Virus record (IMG/VR): IMGVR_UViG_3300028802_000044 | Location: 1 to 37,484 of that record | DNA: 37,484 bases | Reading direction: 5' to 3' (one strand) | DNA from: a virus | Shown here: positions 17,301-23,209 of the stretch, one piece after another | Position numbering within the stretch: position 1 is the stretch's first letter | Layout: each line of letters begins with the position of its first letter | Notes under the pieces: generated by a model | Seen by the model: only the letters and a program-made list of their open reading frames with translations | Database searches by the model: none | What the model was told of the DNA's origin: nothing | Position numbers and translations under genes: made by a program

Positions 17301-18050
17301 GCCGATTTCGATGCGGGGGTCGACACCCGTCTGTCGGCTGTGTTGACGGGTCGACCGACTAGCATCTCGGGGGCTGGGTTGTGGGTGCAAGTCGCTGACG
17401 ATCCGGGCTCGTTCCCCTTCGAGATCGAGGTGGCTGGCTCCCGGCTGCGGGTCCGTGCGACAGGCGACGTTCTCAATGCGAATCCCTACTTCGATGAGGG
17501 AATCACGGACTACGTGGCCAGCGGGACGACAACCCTCTACTGGGACAGGTATCCGGGGCAATTCAAATCGGGGATCGCCTCGATGCGGCAGACAGCGACC
17601 GGAGCCACAACCGGCGGAGCGGTACAGACCCAAGCCGGTAACGCGGTCACGGTAGCCGGACAGAACTACCAGGTCAGCGGATGGCTGATGAGCAACGTGG
17701 CGCTGACCGATGTCCGGCTTGCGGTGGACTGGTATCAAAGTAACGGTACCACGTTCATCTCGACCAGCCTCCCGACTCAGATCGCGACGGGTGTGTTGAC
17801 CTGGGTCCACTTCGTAGCCACCGTGACAGCTCCAGCTCTCGGTGCCAGAGCACGAATCAAGACACGAGCGGTTTTGGCGAACACCGATATACTCTGGGTC
17901 GACGATCTGCGAATCATGCCTGTAACATCGTACTCGGCATCGCCGCAGACACTGTCGGTTGACCTCGCTCCGACCAACGGGGTAGACAACCTGACGCTGC
18001 CGAGCGGGTCGCCCATCACGGTCGTTCAGCCGTGGCAGATGGCTTACTGA
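14343..18050 (+). CDS. Large minor tail protein with carbohydrate-binding-like domains
   Basis: A 1235-residue protein, the largest in the window, directly after the tape measure. Residues 1-180 look like a distal-tail/tail-tip domain (DPIFEMKIDGVWTDITEDVR). About residues 185-325 form a jelly-roll of the CBM_4_9 type (GDFEHGLGSWVPTGG, then SYRLRMWVRCSA, ending LFLDDIEVLDLS). About 500-720 resemble a laminin-G/concanavalin-like sandwich. A second CBM_4_9-like unit lies at about 1043-1196 (NPYFDEGITDYVASGTT, ILWVDDLRIMPV). Such modules would bind cell-envelope glycans, so this protein probably contributes to host recognition. The true start is the ATG at 14343; upstream in-frame sequence lies inside the tape-measure gene. 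Confidence 0.82.
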   Translation: MSTTPVDPIFEMKIDGVWTDITEDVRLNSADSGGGINIVRGIPNEGNRAEPTQLDFVLNNRHGDYSPKNPYSVNYGKLGRNQPVRVGLSRRRDTFQRTETDSWGRLPSRVTPENVTVLGERWNLTGTATAFDVTTGAATIQAASGYRMATFGTYGDVEVLTKVKVSNLTSEFGIVMRLKSTIESVDPGDFEHGLGSWVPTGGTSTLAISTAQFHSGTSSALLTVAGSPASVTARTTQIPVVPGRSYRLRMWVRCSATRNIIASLDWIDSALAPVSSSTSTTAVTANTWTVIELTATAPDAAAFLKYGPTMDTSPANGTLLFLDDIEVLDLSDIELYSAYITPGTPDLLRLGKVVDTFAEAISQSRPVNVVANDFWWFKAQMSGIRRRVKFWKDGDAEPLAWNWRTYATANATNDHIVPEYGEVGVFCKDGTALVTFAEVEINQWRAHAEIAKLPQRWDLSRQDRWVPVAARGILQRLGQGRKSLDSAVTLHLQEYTTSRLWIPLETVDPGSNLAGNRIDGGADAYVGGLSQGTPDQTGTFALPGVSGYAILENDNSFLIARTKPGAAAGTYSNLVFWRIPAAPSADILLWSVETSGTVRRFLIYLQTDLSFRVELRSDVNALIASGFGAAYSGTDLPLGCWLASNLYVFQNGGNIEWALNYHRPGSANFYTVNGVNAGTVGVSREVRFNSSSVHTAAGNMQIAHVFHYPGDLPFVTADFARAAYAYIGEEAVTRYLRLTGNARINSTTTGFTGDSKPMGAQRPAKLLDLLEECAEVDDSILMEERDDFGLNMRTRESLWNQIALALDIDAGHLSPPLDPVNDDQATRNDVTVKRVNGSFATSVQTEGPLNINAPEDDPDGVGTYDEGPEMNFRSDSQLQAAANWRRSRGTIDEVRYPGIRADYTAVAYQNSPSFAASILSKDSGDMLSILNVEVGYDATDQIVQSYTEHIDQYEFDSTFVTAPGKLYRVGVVGKTTRLATRYQFLNADFDAGVDTRLSAVLTGRPTSISGAGLWVQVADDPGSFPFEIEVAGSRLRVRATGDVLNANPYFDEGITDYVASGTTTLYWDRYPGQFKSGIASMRQTATGATTGGAVQTQAGNAVTVAGQNYQVSGWLMSNVALTDVRLAVDWYQSNGTTFISTSLPTQIATGVLTWVHFVATVTAPALGARARIKTRAVLANTDILWVDDLRIMPVTSYSASPQTLSVDLAPTNGVDNLTLPSGSPITVVQPWQMAY

Positions 18051-18063
18051 GGGGGGCTTGGAT

Positions 18064-18594
18064 ATGCCGTTCGGCGCAGGGCAGATCGTTTATGAGGACG
18101 ACTACCAGACTCTGATCGACCGGGTTAAGTACCAGGAGATAACCACCGTCACGGTCAACAATTCGACTGTGCTGGTGGATGTCCCGGGCTCAATCTTCAC
18201 GGTGGTGGCCGGGGCAACATACTGGGTTCAGACCTGGGTGGCCTACGATGGGCCGATTGCAGCCGATGCCAAATTTGCGTGGCTCGTGTCTGCGGCAACG
18301 GTTAGCAGCGACCGGAATATCCTGGCCCCTGCCCTGACGATCAACAATACTGCTGGCCAGGGCAACGTGCAGATCCCAGACATGGAGATGATCCGCCGAG
18401 GGAATGCAACAGCGCAGGCGGTGGGCACCCCGGCAGCGACCGTAAATGCATTTACGCTCTACCACGAGACGGCAATCGTTAAGAGCACTGACTCGATTGA
18501 CCAGACCATCAAGATGCAGTTCGCGCAGCAGGTGGCTACCGTGGGCAACACCCTGGTACAGTCGGGATACATGCTCATCACACGGGTTGCTTAG
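18064..18594 (+). CDS. Minor tail protein (beta-rich)
   Basis: A 176-residue protein, MPFGAGQIVYEDDYQ onward, with short repeated beta-strands (TTVTVNNSTVLVDVPG, VQTWVAYDG) and no membrane or catalytic motif. Similar proteins sit between the tail-tip gene and the lysis genes in actinophages. I use the ATG at 18064, placed about 7 bases after GAGGGGGGC; a TTG at 18058 in frame would leave almost no room for the ribosome binding site. Confidence 0.6.
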   Translation: MPFGAGQIVYEDDYQTLIDRVKYQEITTVTVNNSTVLVDVPGSIFTVVAGATYWVQTWVAYDGPIAADAKFAWLVSAATVSSDRNILAPALTINNTAGQGNVQIPDMEMIRRGNATAQAVGTPAATVNAFTLYHETAIVKSTDSIDQTIKMQFAQQVATVGNTLVQSGYMLITRVA

Positions 18595-18603
18595 GAGACT
18601 AAA

Positions 18604-18843
18604 ATGGCCGATGTCGTTGTTGCCATCAATGTGCAGAGCAGCGAACCCGACACGGACGTAGTGGGAATCCGTGTCATCCTGCCCGGAGATCCGTTCAGCC
18701 CGGTTCCATCAGACCAAGATCTAATCGACTTTGCCGAGTCGCTCGATTGGGAGCCGTTGTTCGGATCTGACTACGCGTCCACGCTTACCACGTTGCAGGG
18801 CCTCACCATCGAGGGGCTTGGACACGCAATTACCCTTCCCTAG
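18604..18843 (+). CDS. Small acidic protein of the minor-tail block
   Basis: A 79-residue acidic protein (MADVVVAINVQSSEPDTDVV, then DLIDFAESLDWEPLFG). Ribosome binding site TTAGGAGACT sits before ATG 18604. The gene is 9 bases after the previous stop and 8 before the lysin start, so it belongs to the same transcript. No recognised family; a small tail-fibre or assembly protein is the likeliest role from position only. Confidence 0.55.
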   Translation: MADVVVAINVQSSEPDTDVVGIRVILPGDPFSPVPSDQDLIDFAESLDWEPLFGSDYASTLTTLQGLTIEGLGHAITLP

Positions 18844-18851
18844 GAGGACGA

Positions 18852-19706
18852 GTGGCAACATCGCAGAACGGCTGGCCCGTCATCTTCGCGGCAGACCGGG
18901 ACACGAAGATCGACAACGGGACGATCCTGGGGACCACCTTCCCCAACGGCTTCCTGGCAGGGGATGTCAAGAAGGCGTTCGTCTGGCTGTGGACCCAGCT
19001 CGATCGGAGGGTCGAGCGGATCGATAACGGCACCCCCCGAGACGAGTGGGGGTACAACGTCCGTGAGATCGAAGGCTCGGACGACTACTCGAACCACTCA
19101 TCCGGCACGGCAGGTGACTACAACGCTCGTTTGCACCCGATGGGGGTCCGCAACACGTATAGCGAAGCGGACAGGGCGGAGATCCACAAGATCCTTCAGG
19201 AAGCCGACGGGATCTTCCGTTGGGGGGGCGACTACACGGGTCGCCCAGATGATATGCACTTTGAGATCATCAAGGGACGAGACGCCGTTCACGCGTTCGT
19301 GCTGAAAATCGAGGACGGAGACGCGGATATGCTGGTCAAGAAGGGCGACACGGGCGAAGAGGTCAAGTTCTGGCAGCACGCGCTGACCGACCTCGGATAC
19401 GCGGTGGGCGAGGTCGACGGCGAGTACGGCCCGAAGATGGAGGCAGCGGTCAACGCCCAGCGCGCATTCCACGGAGTCGGCACCATCACCTACATCTCGG
19501 GGTGGGGCGGACTGTCGATCCTGCGCGACATGATGGACAAGCGCGCTGGGGACGACGGCAAGACGGGTTCCACCGGTAAGACCGGGGCGACCGGCCCGGA
19601 GGGACCCCGAGGACCTGAGGGTCCGGTCGGCCCTCAGGGTCCAGAGGGTGAACTCACCGGCACCCTGACCGTCGAGGGCGGCACGCTGAACGTGACCACC
19701 GCCTAA
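18852..19706 (+). CDS. Lysin: M15-type zinc peptidase, peptidoglycan-binding domain and collagen-like tail
   Basis: A 284-residue cell-wall enzyme. Residues 75-140 match the VanY/M15 zinc D,D- or L,D-peptidase layout: SNHSSGTAGDY (H82, D89 as zinc ligands), RLHPMG, FRWGGDY, and DDMHFEI with H136. Residues 157-205 are a peptidoglycan-binding (PG_binding_1) domain (LVKKGDTGEEVKFWQHALTD). Residues 235-268 are Gly-X-Y repeats (GATGPEGPRGPEGPVGPQG), followed by a short beta-like end. GTG start follows TAGGAGGACGA. With holin-like genes next it is probably the endolysin, but the collagen-like tail is more usual in fibres, so it could be a tail-associated lysin. Confidence 0.82.
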   Translation: MATSQNGWPVIFAADRDTKIDNGTILGTTFPNGFLAGDVKKAFVWLWTQLDRRVERIDNGTPRDEWGYNVREIEGSDDYSNHSSGTAGDYNARLHPMGVRNTYSEADRAEIHKILQEADGIFRWGGDYTGRPDDMHFEIIKGRDAVHAFVLKIEDGDADMLVKKGDTGEEVKFWQHALTDLGYAVGEVDGEYGPKMEAAVNAQRAFHGVGTITYISGWGGLSILRDMMDKRAGDDGKTGSTGKTGATGPEGPRGPEGPVGPQGPEGELTGTLTVEGGTLNVTTA

Positions 19707-19718
19707 GCCGGGATTTAG

Positions 19719-19761
19719 TGCCGGGGGCTGGGTGGGGTACGATGGGCCGCAGCTCCCGGCA
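19719..19761 (+). promoter_or_regulatory. Promoter-like TACGAT inside a 12-bp inverted repeat
   Basis: TGCCGGGGGCTG (19719-19730) pairs with CAGCTCCCGGCA (19750-19761), one G-U position apart from perfect. The 19-base loop holds GGGGTACGAT, with a -10-like hexamer at 19738-19743. Read as RNA from upstream it could terminate transcription after the lysin gene; as DNA it could start transcription of the holin-like genes. Confidence 0.5.
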
Positions 19762-19795
19762 TCCGATCGGGCGAGTTTCCCTAGGATGGATATGA

Positions 19796-20074
19796 GTGAG
19801 CGAGCGAGCCAATTCCCAGCCGTCCCGGCTCCCTGGCACGTGGACCTTGCTCCGGGACATCCTAACGTTCGTCGGTGGGTGGGTCCTGACGTTCATGGAG
19901 GTCAGCCGTCCGGAGATTCGAGAGGCGGTCCTGATCCTGTGCGGGTCGCTGATCACCGTGCCGGGGGTGGGGGTTGGCGTAGCGGCAGTCGCAGAATCAA
20001 TCAGCCAACGAAGGGCTGGTATGCCCGAGCCGCCATCCTCGCCTCAACCGGAAGCGGTGTCGCCATCCTCCTGA
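19796..20074 (+). CDS. Holin-like membrane protein 1
   Basis: A 92-residue protein with two hydrophobic stretches, DILTFVGGWVLTFM and AVLILCGSLITVPGVGVGV, and a Pro/Ser-rich hydrophilic C-terminus, as in small holins. The GTG at 19796 has AGGATGG upstream; the ATG at 19792 belongs to another frame. From about 20010 the coding bias moves to the -1 frame, which stays open to the TGA at 20101-20103 and encodes a hydrophobic end (ILASTGSGVAILLIAAV). That TGA overlaps the next gene's ATG. The protein may therefore be longer in reality, through frameshifting or a base error. Confidence 0.6.
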   Translation: MSERANSQPSRLPGTWTLLRDILTFVGGWVLTFMEVSRPEIREAVLILCGSLITVPGVGVGVAAVAESISQRRAGMPEPPSSPQPEAVSPSS

Positions 20075-20099
20075 TCGCTGCCGTCAGGGGTGTATTTGC

Positions 20100-20420
20100 A
20101 TGACACAACAGCTACGGCGCGAGGTCCGGCTGCCGATTTACTGGCTTGCAGTCGGCATGGCGGTTATGGTCGTCTCGCCGTTGCTGTCGATATTTGCTGC
20201 CGTTCAGATCACGGACAACAGGGCCGATCAAGCTCGACGTGAGGCGGCAGCGAACCAAGAAGCCGCACAGCTTGCCGCGCGCAAGGTCGTGTGTGGCTGG
20301 ATCGATGCGTTCCTTAACACGTACGAAGAGACTCCGCCGACCACCGAGGCGGGACGTAATCTACAGGCCCGTTTCATTGACCTGTACGCAATATCCCAGT
20401 GTCAACCACCAAGGAAGTAG
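20100..20420 (+). CDS. Membrane-anchored small protein of the lysis cassette
   Basis: A 106-residue protein with one N-terminal membrane segment (IYWLAVGMAVMVVSPLLSIF, about residues 13-35) and a helical, Ala/Gln/Glu-rich external part (ARREAAANQEAAQLAARKVV) with two late Cys. One segment followed by a coiled region is compatible with a holin partner or spanin-like lysis factor. It begins at an ATGA overlap with the TGA that closes the alternative frame of the preceding gene. Confidence 0.6.
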   Translation: MTQQLRREVRLPIYWLAVGMAVMVVSPLLSIFAAVQITDNRADQARREAAANQEAAQLAARKVVCGWIDAFLNTYEETPPTTEAGRNLQARFIDLYAISQCQPPRK

Positions 20421-20428
20421 GACGAGCC

Positions 20429-20800
20429 ATGCGCTTTCCCCGTGAACCGGCCCTCTGGGTTGGTCTTATCGGTACCCTCCTCACGTCGGCTGCGGCACTC
20501 GGCTTGCCCTGGCTGACGGCAGGCCAGGCGGCTGCGGCGACTGCGTTTGTCGCCTCGGTCGTGATCGCACTTTACACTCGACCGGTCGCCCCAGCGCTGT
20601 TCACGGGAGCCTTCGCCGCTTTCGTCGCCTTGATGGCGGAGTACGGGCTCCACTGGTCTGACGCGCAGGTCGGAGCTGTCGCCTCCCTGATCGTCGGTGC
20701 GTTCACCTTCTTCGGCATCCGGCCCCAGGTCGATCCCACCAGCCTCTCCGGCCAGGTGGTCGAGGGCAAGATCGTCCAGGGGGCGACCCAGCTCCGGTAG
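20429..20800 (+). CDS. Holin-like membrane protein 2 (four segments)
   Basis: A 123-residue protein almost entirely hydrophobic, with four predicted membrane segments at about residues 9-27, 32-49, 56-76 and 82-100, and a short hydrophilic C-terminus (VVEGKIVQGATQLR). I start it at the ATG 20429 behind AGGAAGTAGGACGAG; a GTG at 20399 lies inside the previous gene. Position after lysin and holin-like genes supports a lysis role. Confidence 0.65.
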   Translation: MRFPREPALWVGLIGTLLTSAAALGLPWLTAGQAAAATAFVASVVIALYTRPVAPALFTGAFAAFVALMAEYGLHWSDAQVGAVASLIVGAFTFFGIRPQVDPTSLSGQVVEGKIVQGATQLR

Positions 20801-20922
20801 TTCGGCACCAGAGAAACCCCGTCCTGGCCTGTGGGATGCCCCCACCCACACGAGCACCAGGGCGGCAGCGCCGGTTCGTCCCGTGACCCCCCGGACGTAC
20901 GCGCGGGGCATCCCGGCGCACA

Positions 20923-20960
20923 GCGGCCCCCGTCTCCGCCGGACGGGGGCCGCGTTTTAT
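20923..20960 (+). terminator. Rho-independent terminator at the end of the late operon
   Basis: Stem GCGGCCCCCGTC (20923-20934) with GACGGGGGCCGC (20942-20953), a 7-base loop and GTTTTATT after it. It closes the rightward structural and lysis transcript just before the convergent leftward operon ends at 20961. The 120 bases between the last holin-like gene and the stem hold no convincing gene. Confidence 0.85.
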
Positions 20961-21176
20961 TCAGAAATCGAGGACATCGACTGATCGGGGGGCGAGCCAG
21001 GTGCCCACCCCGGTTTTGAGTTGGACGTAGATGCGGACATGCCCGGTATTGCGCCGGACGTGAGTCAGACGGCCCTTCTTGCCCTTCCACTTCCCTCGGC
21101 GGATCTGCACTGTCTGGTTCTCCTCAAGGGTGATCAGTCCAGTTGCGTCATAGATCCGCCGACCGCGACCGGGCAT
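20961..21176 (-). CDS. Small KOW-domain protein
   Basis: A 71-residue basic protein. Residues 21-60 contain a KOW motif (QTVQIRRGKWKGKKGRLTHV, then a beta-strand, VRIYVQL), the RNA/ribosome-binding turn found in NusG, RfaH and ribosomal protein L24. Alone, without the NusG N-terminal domain, it may bind RNA, ribosome or a transcription complex. The gene begins next to the previous stop (TAAATG) and ends at the late-operon terminator. An antitermination or translation role is possible but not shown. Confidence 0.65.
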   Translation of the reverse strand: MPGRGRRIYDATGLITLEENQTVQIRRGKWKGKKGRLTHVRRNTGHVRIYVQLKTGVGTWLAPRSVDVLDF

Positions 21177-21701
21177 TTAGATCATCTCACCGTGACGCGG
21201 GCAACGCCAGCCCGGCGGACGGGAGGCAGTCCCGTTCTTTGGCTTGTCGACTGTGGGCGGAGGATCGTTGCAGATGCAGCGGGCTCGCCTTGGGGCATCA
21301 GAACGCAGGAACGTGCGCGCCCCCCGGGCTGCCTCGCCGAACGTGGTGGACTCAGCCCAGGTCGGGCTGAGATTCAAGTCCATGAACTTGGCAAGCTGGA
21401 TCAGCGCCATCACGGCGTTTGACCTTGCGCTGACCTCACCACGCCACCAGGTCACGTCCCCGGTCGCGATCTTCCACCCCCGCTCATTGTCCATGAAGTA
21501 AGCGTTGCCCTTAAGTTCGGCAGCCTGCTTTATGTGTTGCATCTTGGCCCAGCAGCGTCGATGTCTGTCGATGGCGTACATCAACTCGACCTGCGCGCGG
21601 ATCAGCTCGTCACGGATCAGTGCCGGGTTCTGCCAGTCGATCGGCTCGTCGAAGTCGGGGGGCAGCGGGGCGGAGATCCGCATCGGGTCAGTGCGTGTCA
21701 T
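21177..21701 (-). CDS. Conserved-type phage protein of unknown function with C-terminal Cys/His motif
   Basis: A 174-residue protein. The central part is helical (RDELIRAQVELMYAIDRHRR) with an aromatic patch (DNERGWKIATGDVTWWRGEV); the C-terminus has CICND and RCPRHGEMI, a possible zinc site. I do not recognise a characterised family. It is the third gene of the leftward WhiB operon; ATGA overlap with the gene before it. Confidence 0.6.
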   Translation of the reverse strand: MTRTDPMRISAPLPPDFDEPIDWQNPALIRDELIRAQVELMYAIDRHRRCWAKMQHIKQAAELKGNAYFMDNERGWKIATGDVTWWRGEVSARSNAVMALIQLAKFMDLNLSPTWAESTTFGEAARGARTFLRSDAPRRARCICNDPPPTVDKPKNGTASRPPGWRCPRHGEMI

Positions 21702-21850
21702 GGCAGCTTCCTTGCCTTGCGCAGGTGGTCGGCAGCGAGCAACTCGGCCAGGACATCCCGCCCGTTGGCATCCCAGGCAGAACGGTCGCGACGTTCACGC
21801 CGCACCCTCCAGTTGGTAAGCCATGCCCGTACGTCTGCGACGATCCGCAT
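21698..21850 (-). CDS. Small basic protein overlapping the whiB gene
   Basis: A 50-residue protein starting MRIVADVRAWLTNWRVRRER, rich in Arg/Trp/Ala. The start at 21850 lies 56 bases inside the end of the WhiB gene in another frame, with a GGAGAGG ribosome site. The stop overlaps the next start (ATGA). Coding bias and the site support it; function unknown. Confidence 0.5.
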   Translation of the reverse strand: MRIVADVRAWLTNWRVRRERRDRSAWDANGRDVLAELLAADHLRKARKLP

Positions 21851-22091
21851 TCTTGATCCTCTCCTCGGGGGAAGCGGCTGCCAGCATCGTTCGCCGCTGC
21901 GCGGGGGTGGTACCCCCATAAATGCCGTGCAGGTCTGCCCGAGCCAGCGCATCGACCAGGCAGTCCATTTTGATCGGGCAGACCTCACACCAGGCTACCG
22001 CCCGATCAGTCGCTGCCGTGACCACGTCACTGACCGGGAACCACATGTCCGGGTCCTGCGTCGTACAGGGGAGCGCGTCCTTCCTCAACAT
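21795..22091 (-). CDS. WhiB-family transcription regulator
   Basis: A 98-residue Wbl protein. Four cysteines that would hold a 4Fe-4S cluster are at 9, 35, 38 and 44 (CTTQDPDMWFP, then WCEVCPIKMDC), followed by the family's GIYGG turn and a basic C-terminus (NADRRRRTG). WhiB proteins are restricted to Actinobacteria and their phages. Phage copies (for example WhiB of mycobacteriophage TM4) are known to interfere with host WhiB function and superinfection. First gene of the leftward operon, with an AGGAGGACGAG site before its ATG at 22091. Confidence 0.93.
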   Translation of the reverse strand: MLRKDALPCTTQDPDMWFPVSDVVTAATDRAVAWCEVCPIKMDCLVDALARADLHGIYGGTTPAQRRTMLAAASPEERIKNADRRRRTGMAYQLEGAA

Positions 22092-22177
22092 CTCGTCCTC
22101 CTCCGCCCCGGACGACCCGGGGGCATCCCTATCCTATCATGCGGTTTAATCGCAGGGGAATCCCGTGACAACCTGGG

Positions 22178-22207
22178 TTGTGGCCGATGTGGTGGGTGTG
22201 GTACGAT
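22178..22207 (+). promoter_or_regulatory. Promoter for the rightward early genes
   Basis: TTGTGG (22178-22183), an 18-base spacer and TACGAT (22202-22207) preceded by GTGG, about 43 bases before the ATG at 22250. The 158-base divergent region also has AT-richer sequence near 22130 (CCTATCCTATCATG) that could carry the leftward whiB promoter. Confidence 0.6.
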
Positions 22208-22249
22208 GGTCTCTTCATCGATTCCCACCTCACCGGAGGACGAGACACC

Positions 22250-22987
22250 ATGGTTGACGTCATCGACACCGAGCAGACCGAAGCCCCCGTCGCCGAGTCG
22301 CCCGAGGCGACCGCTGCTGCGGAGGAGACGGCCCCGAAGGTCGCCAAGGACGCGCTCAAGCCCTGCTTCTGCTCCTACTTCGAGGTCGGCAACTTCGACC
22401 CCGATGTCAAGGACGAGGACGCGGAGATCTTCTCGACCGGCTGTACCCAGCAGACCAAGCGCACGTTCGCCCAGGGCCACGATGCGCGGCTCGTCAGCTT
22501 CCTGGTCGACGGCTTCTTCGACGGTTACGACCTGCGGCTCGTCGAGGGTGGCGTCGCCGTCAGCTTCAGCGACCCGGCCGGAGCCGCCGCGCGCGCGTCC
22601 GACGCGCTGCGAGACAAGGCCCTAAAGGCCACCGAGAACCGGGGGCAGAAGCTGGAAGCGGTCAAGGCCAAGAAGAACGAGCGCGAGCAGGCCAAGGCCG
22701 TGAAGGCGGCAGCCGCGTCCCAGGCCAAGGCCGAGAAGGCAGCGGCCAAGGAGAAGGCCAAGGCCGAGAAGGACGCGGCCAAGACCGGCAAGCCGCAGGC
22801 CGAGGTGGTCGCGGGCTCGCAGGAGGGCGACGCGCCCGAGCTGCCGGAGGGTGTCGTCAAGATCAAGGTCGGTCGCTGGGAGTACGACGCGACGATCGAC
22901 CAGGAGACGGGCGAGGCCAGCTTCACCGACGGCAAGGGCGAGCCGCAGACCATCGAGCGCGACGGGTACCGGCTGCTGACCGCCTGA
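22250..22987 (+). CDS. CxC/GHDAR-motif protein with Ala/Lys-rich linker, copy 1
   Basis: A 245-residue protein. Residues 37-90 hold CFC (39-41), TGC (65) and FAQGHDARLVSFLV (73-86), a small Cys/His module; short phage proteins with CxC and GHDAK/R motifs are common in actinophages but uncharacterised. Residues 125-185 are a histone-H1-like Ala/Lys/Glu helix. The C-terminal 45 residues (IKVGRWEYDATIDQETGEAS) form a small beta domain. The next gene is a diverged copy with the same three-part layout. The basic linker suggests DNA or RNA binding. Strong promoter and highly biased codons indicate high expression. Confidence 0.7.
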   Translation: MVDVIDTEQTEAPVAESPEATAAAEETAPKVAKDALKPCFCSYFEVGNFDPDVKDEDAEIFSTGCTQQTKRTFAQGHDARLVSFLVDGFFDGYDLRLVEGGVAVSFSDPAGAAARASDALRDKALKATENRGQKLEAVKAKKNEREQAKAVKAAAASQAKAEKAAAKEKAKAEKDAAKTGKPQAEVVAGSQEGDAPELPEGVVKIKVGRWEYDATIDQETGEASFTDGKGEPQTIERDGYRLLTA

Positions 22988-22989
22988 CC

Positions 22990-23003
22990 GTTTCACGTGG
23001 AAC
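22990..23003 (+). other. parS-like palindrome
   Basis: GTTTCACGTGGAAC differs by one base from the perfect ParB-binding palindrome GTTTCACGTGAAAC, and variants with GG on one side occur among actinobacterial parS sites. It starts 3 bases after the stop codon of the preceding gene. No ParA or ParB gene is in the window. Other CACGTG cores here lack the extended arms. Confidence 0.5.
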
Positions 23004-23006
23004 AAA

Positions 23007-23032
23007 CGGCCCCCGGCTCCGGCCGGGGGCCG
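23007..23032 (+). terminator. Hairpin after copy 1 gene
   Basis: CGGCCCCCGGC (23007-23017) and GCCGGGGGCCG (23022-23032) form an 11-bp stem with a 4-base loop just after the parS-like site. No T-run follows, so termination efficiency is uncertain. Confidence 0.65.
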
Positions 23033-23059
23033 ATGCGTATGCGCGCTTGGCGATGAAAC

Positions 23060-23186
23060 ATCCTAGGATCCTATCCCATCTGGCGTGTGACGAGGATCAC
23101 ACCAACCGAATTGTCACCATACAATTCCTGTGCTGATTTGGGGATGATATGATTTTCATAGAACGGCAAGGGGGGACAAGCCCCCC
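23060..23186 (+). promoter_or_regulatory. Complex regulatory region with three palindromes, promoter and leader hairpin
   Basis: In order: ATCCTAGGAT (23060-23069); GTGTGA-N6-TCACAC (23085-23102), a perfect CRP/GlxR-type half-site pair; GAATTGT-N6-ACAATTC (23108-23127), also perfect; TATGAT, a near-consensus -10 at 23148-23153 with a weak TTCCTG -35 at 23125-23130; then the hairpin GGGGGG-ACAAG-CCCCCC (23170-23186) in the leader. The second palindrome overlaps the -35, as a repressor site would. The region is AT-richer than its surroundings. Confidence 0.6.
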
Positions 23187-23209
23187 GCCCCACCCCAGAG
23201 GAGCCCGAA

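Noticed and set aside
20801-20922. Possible small gene between the holin-like gene and terminator
   Set aside because: Open frames here lack a start with ribosome site and have poor codon use.
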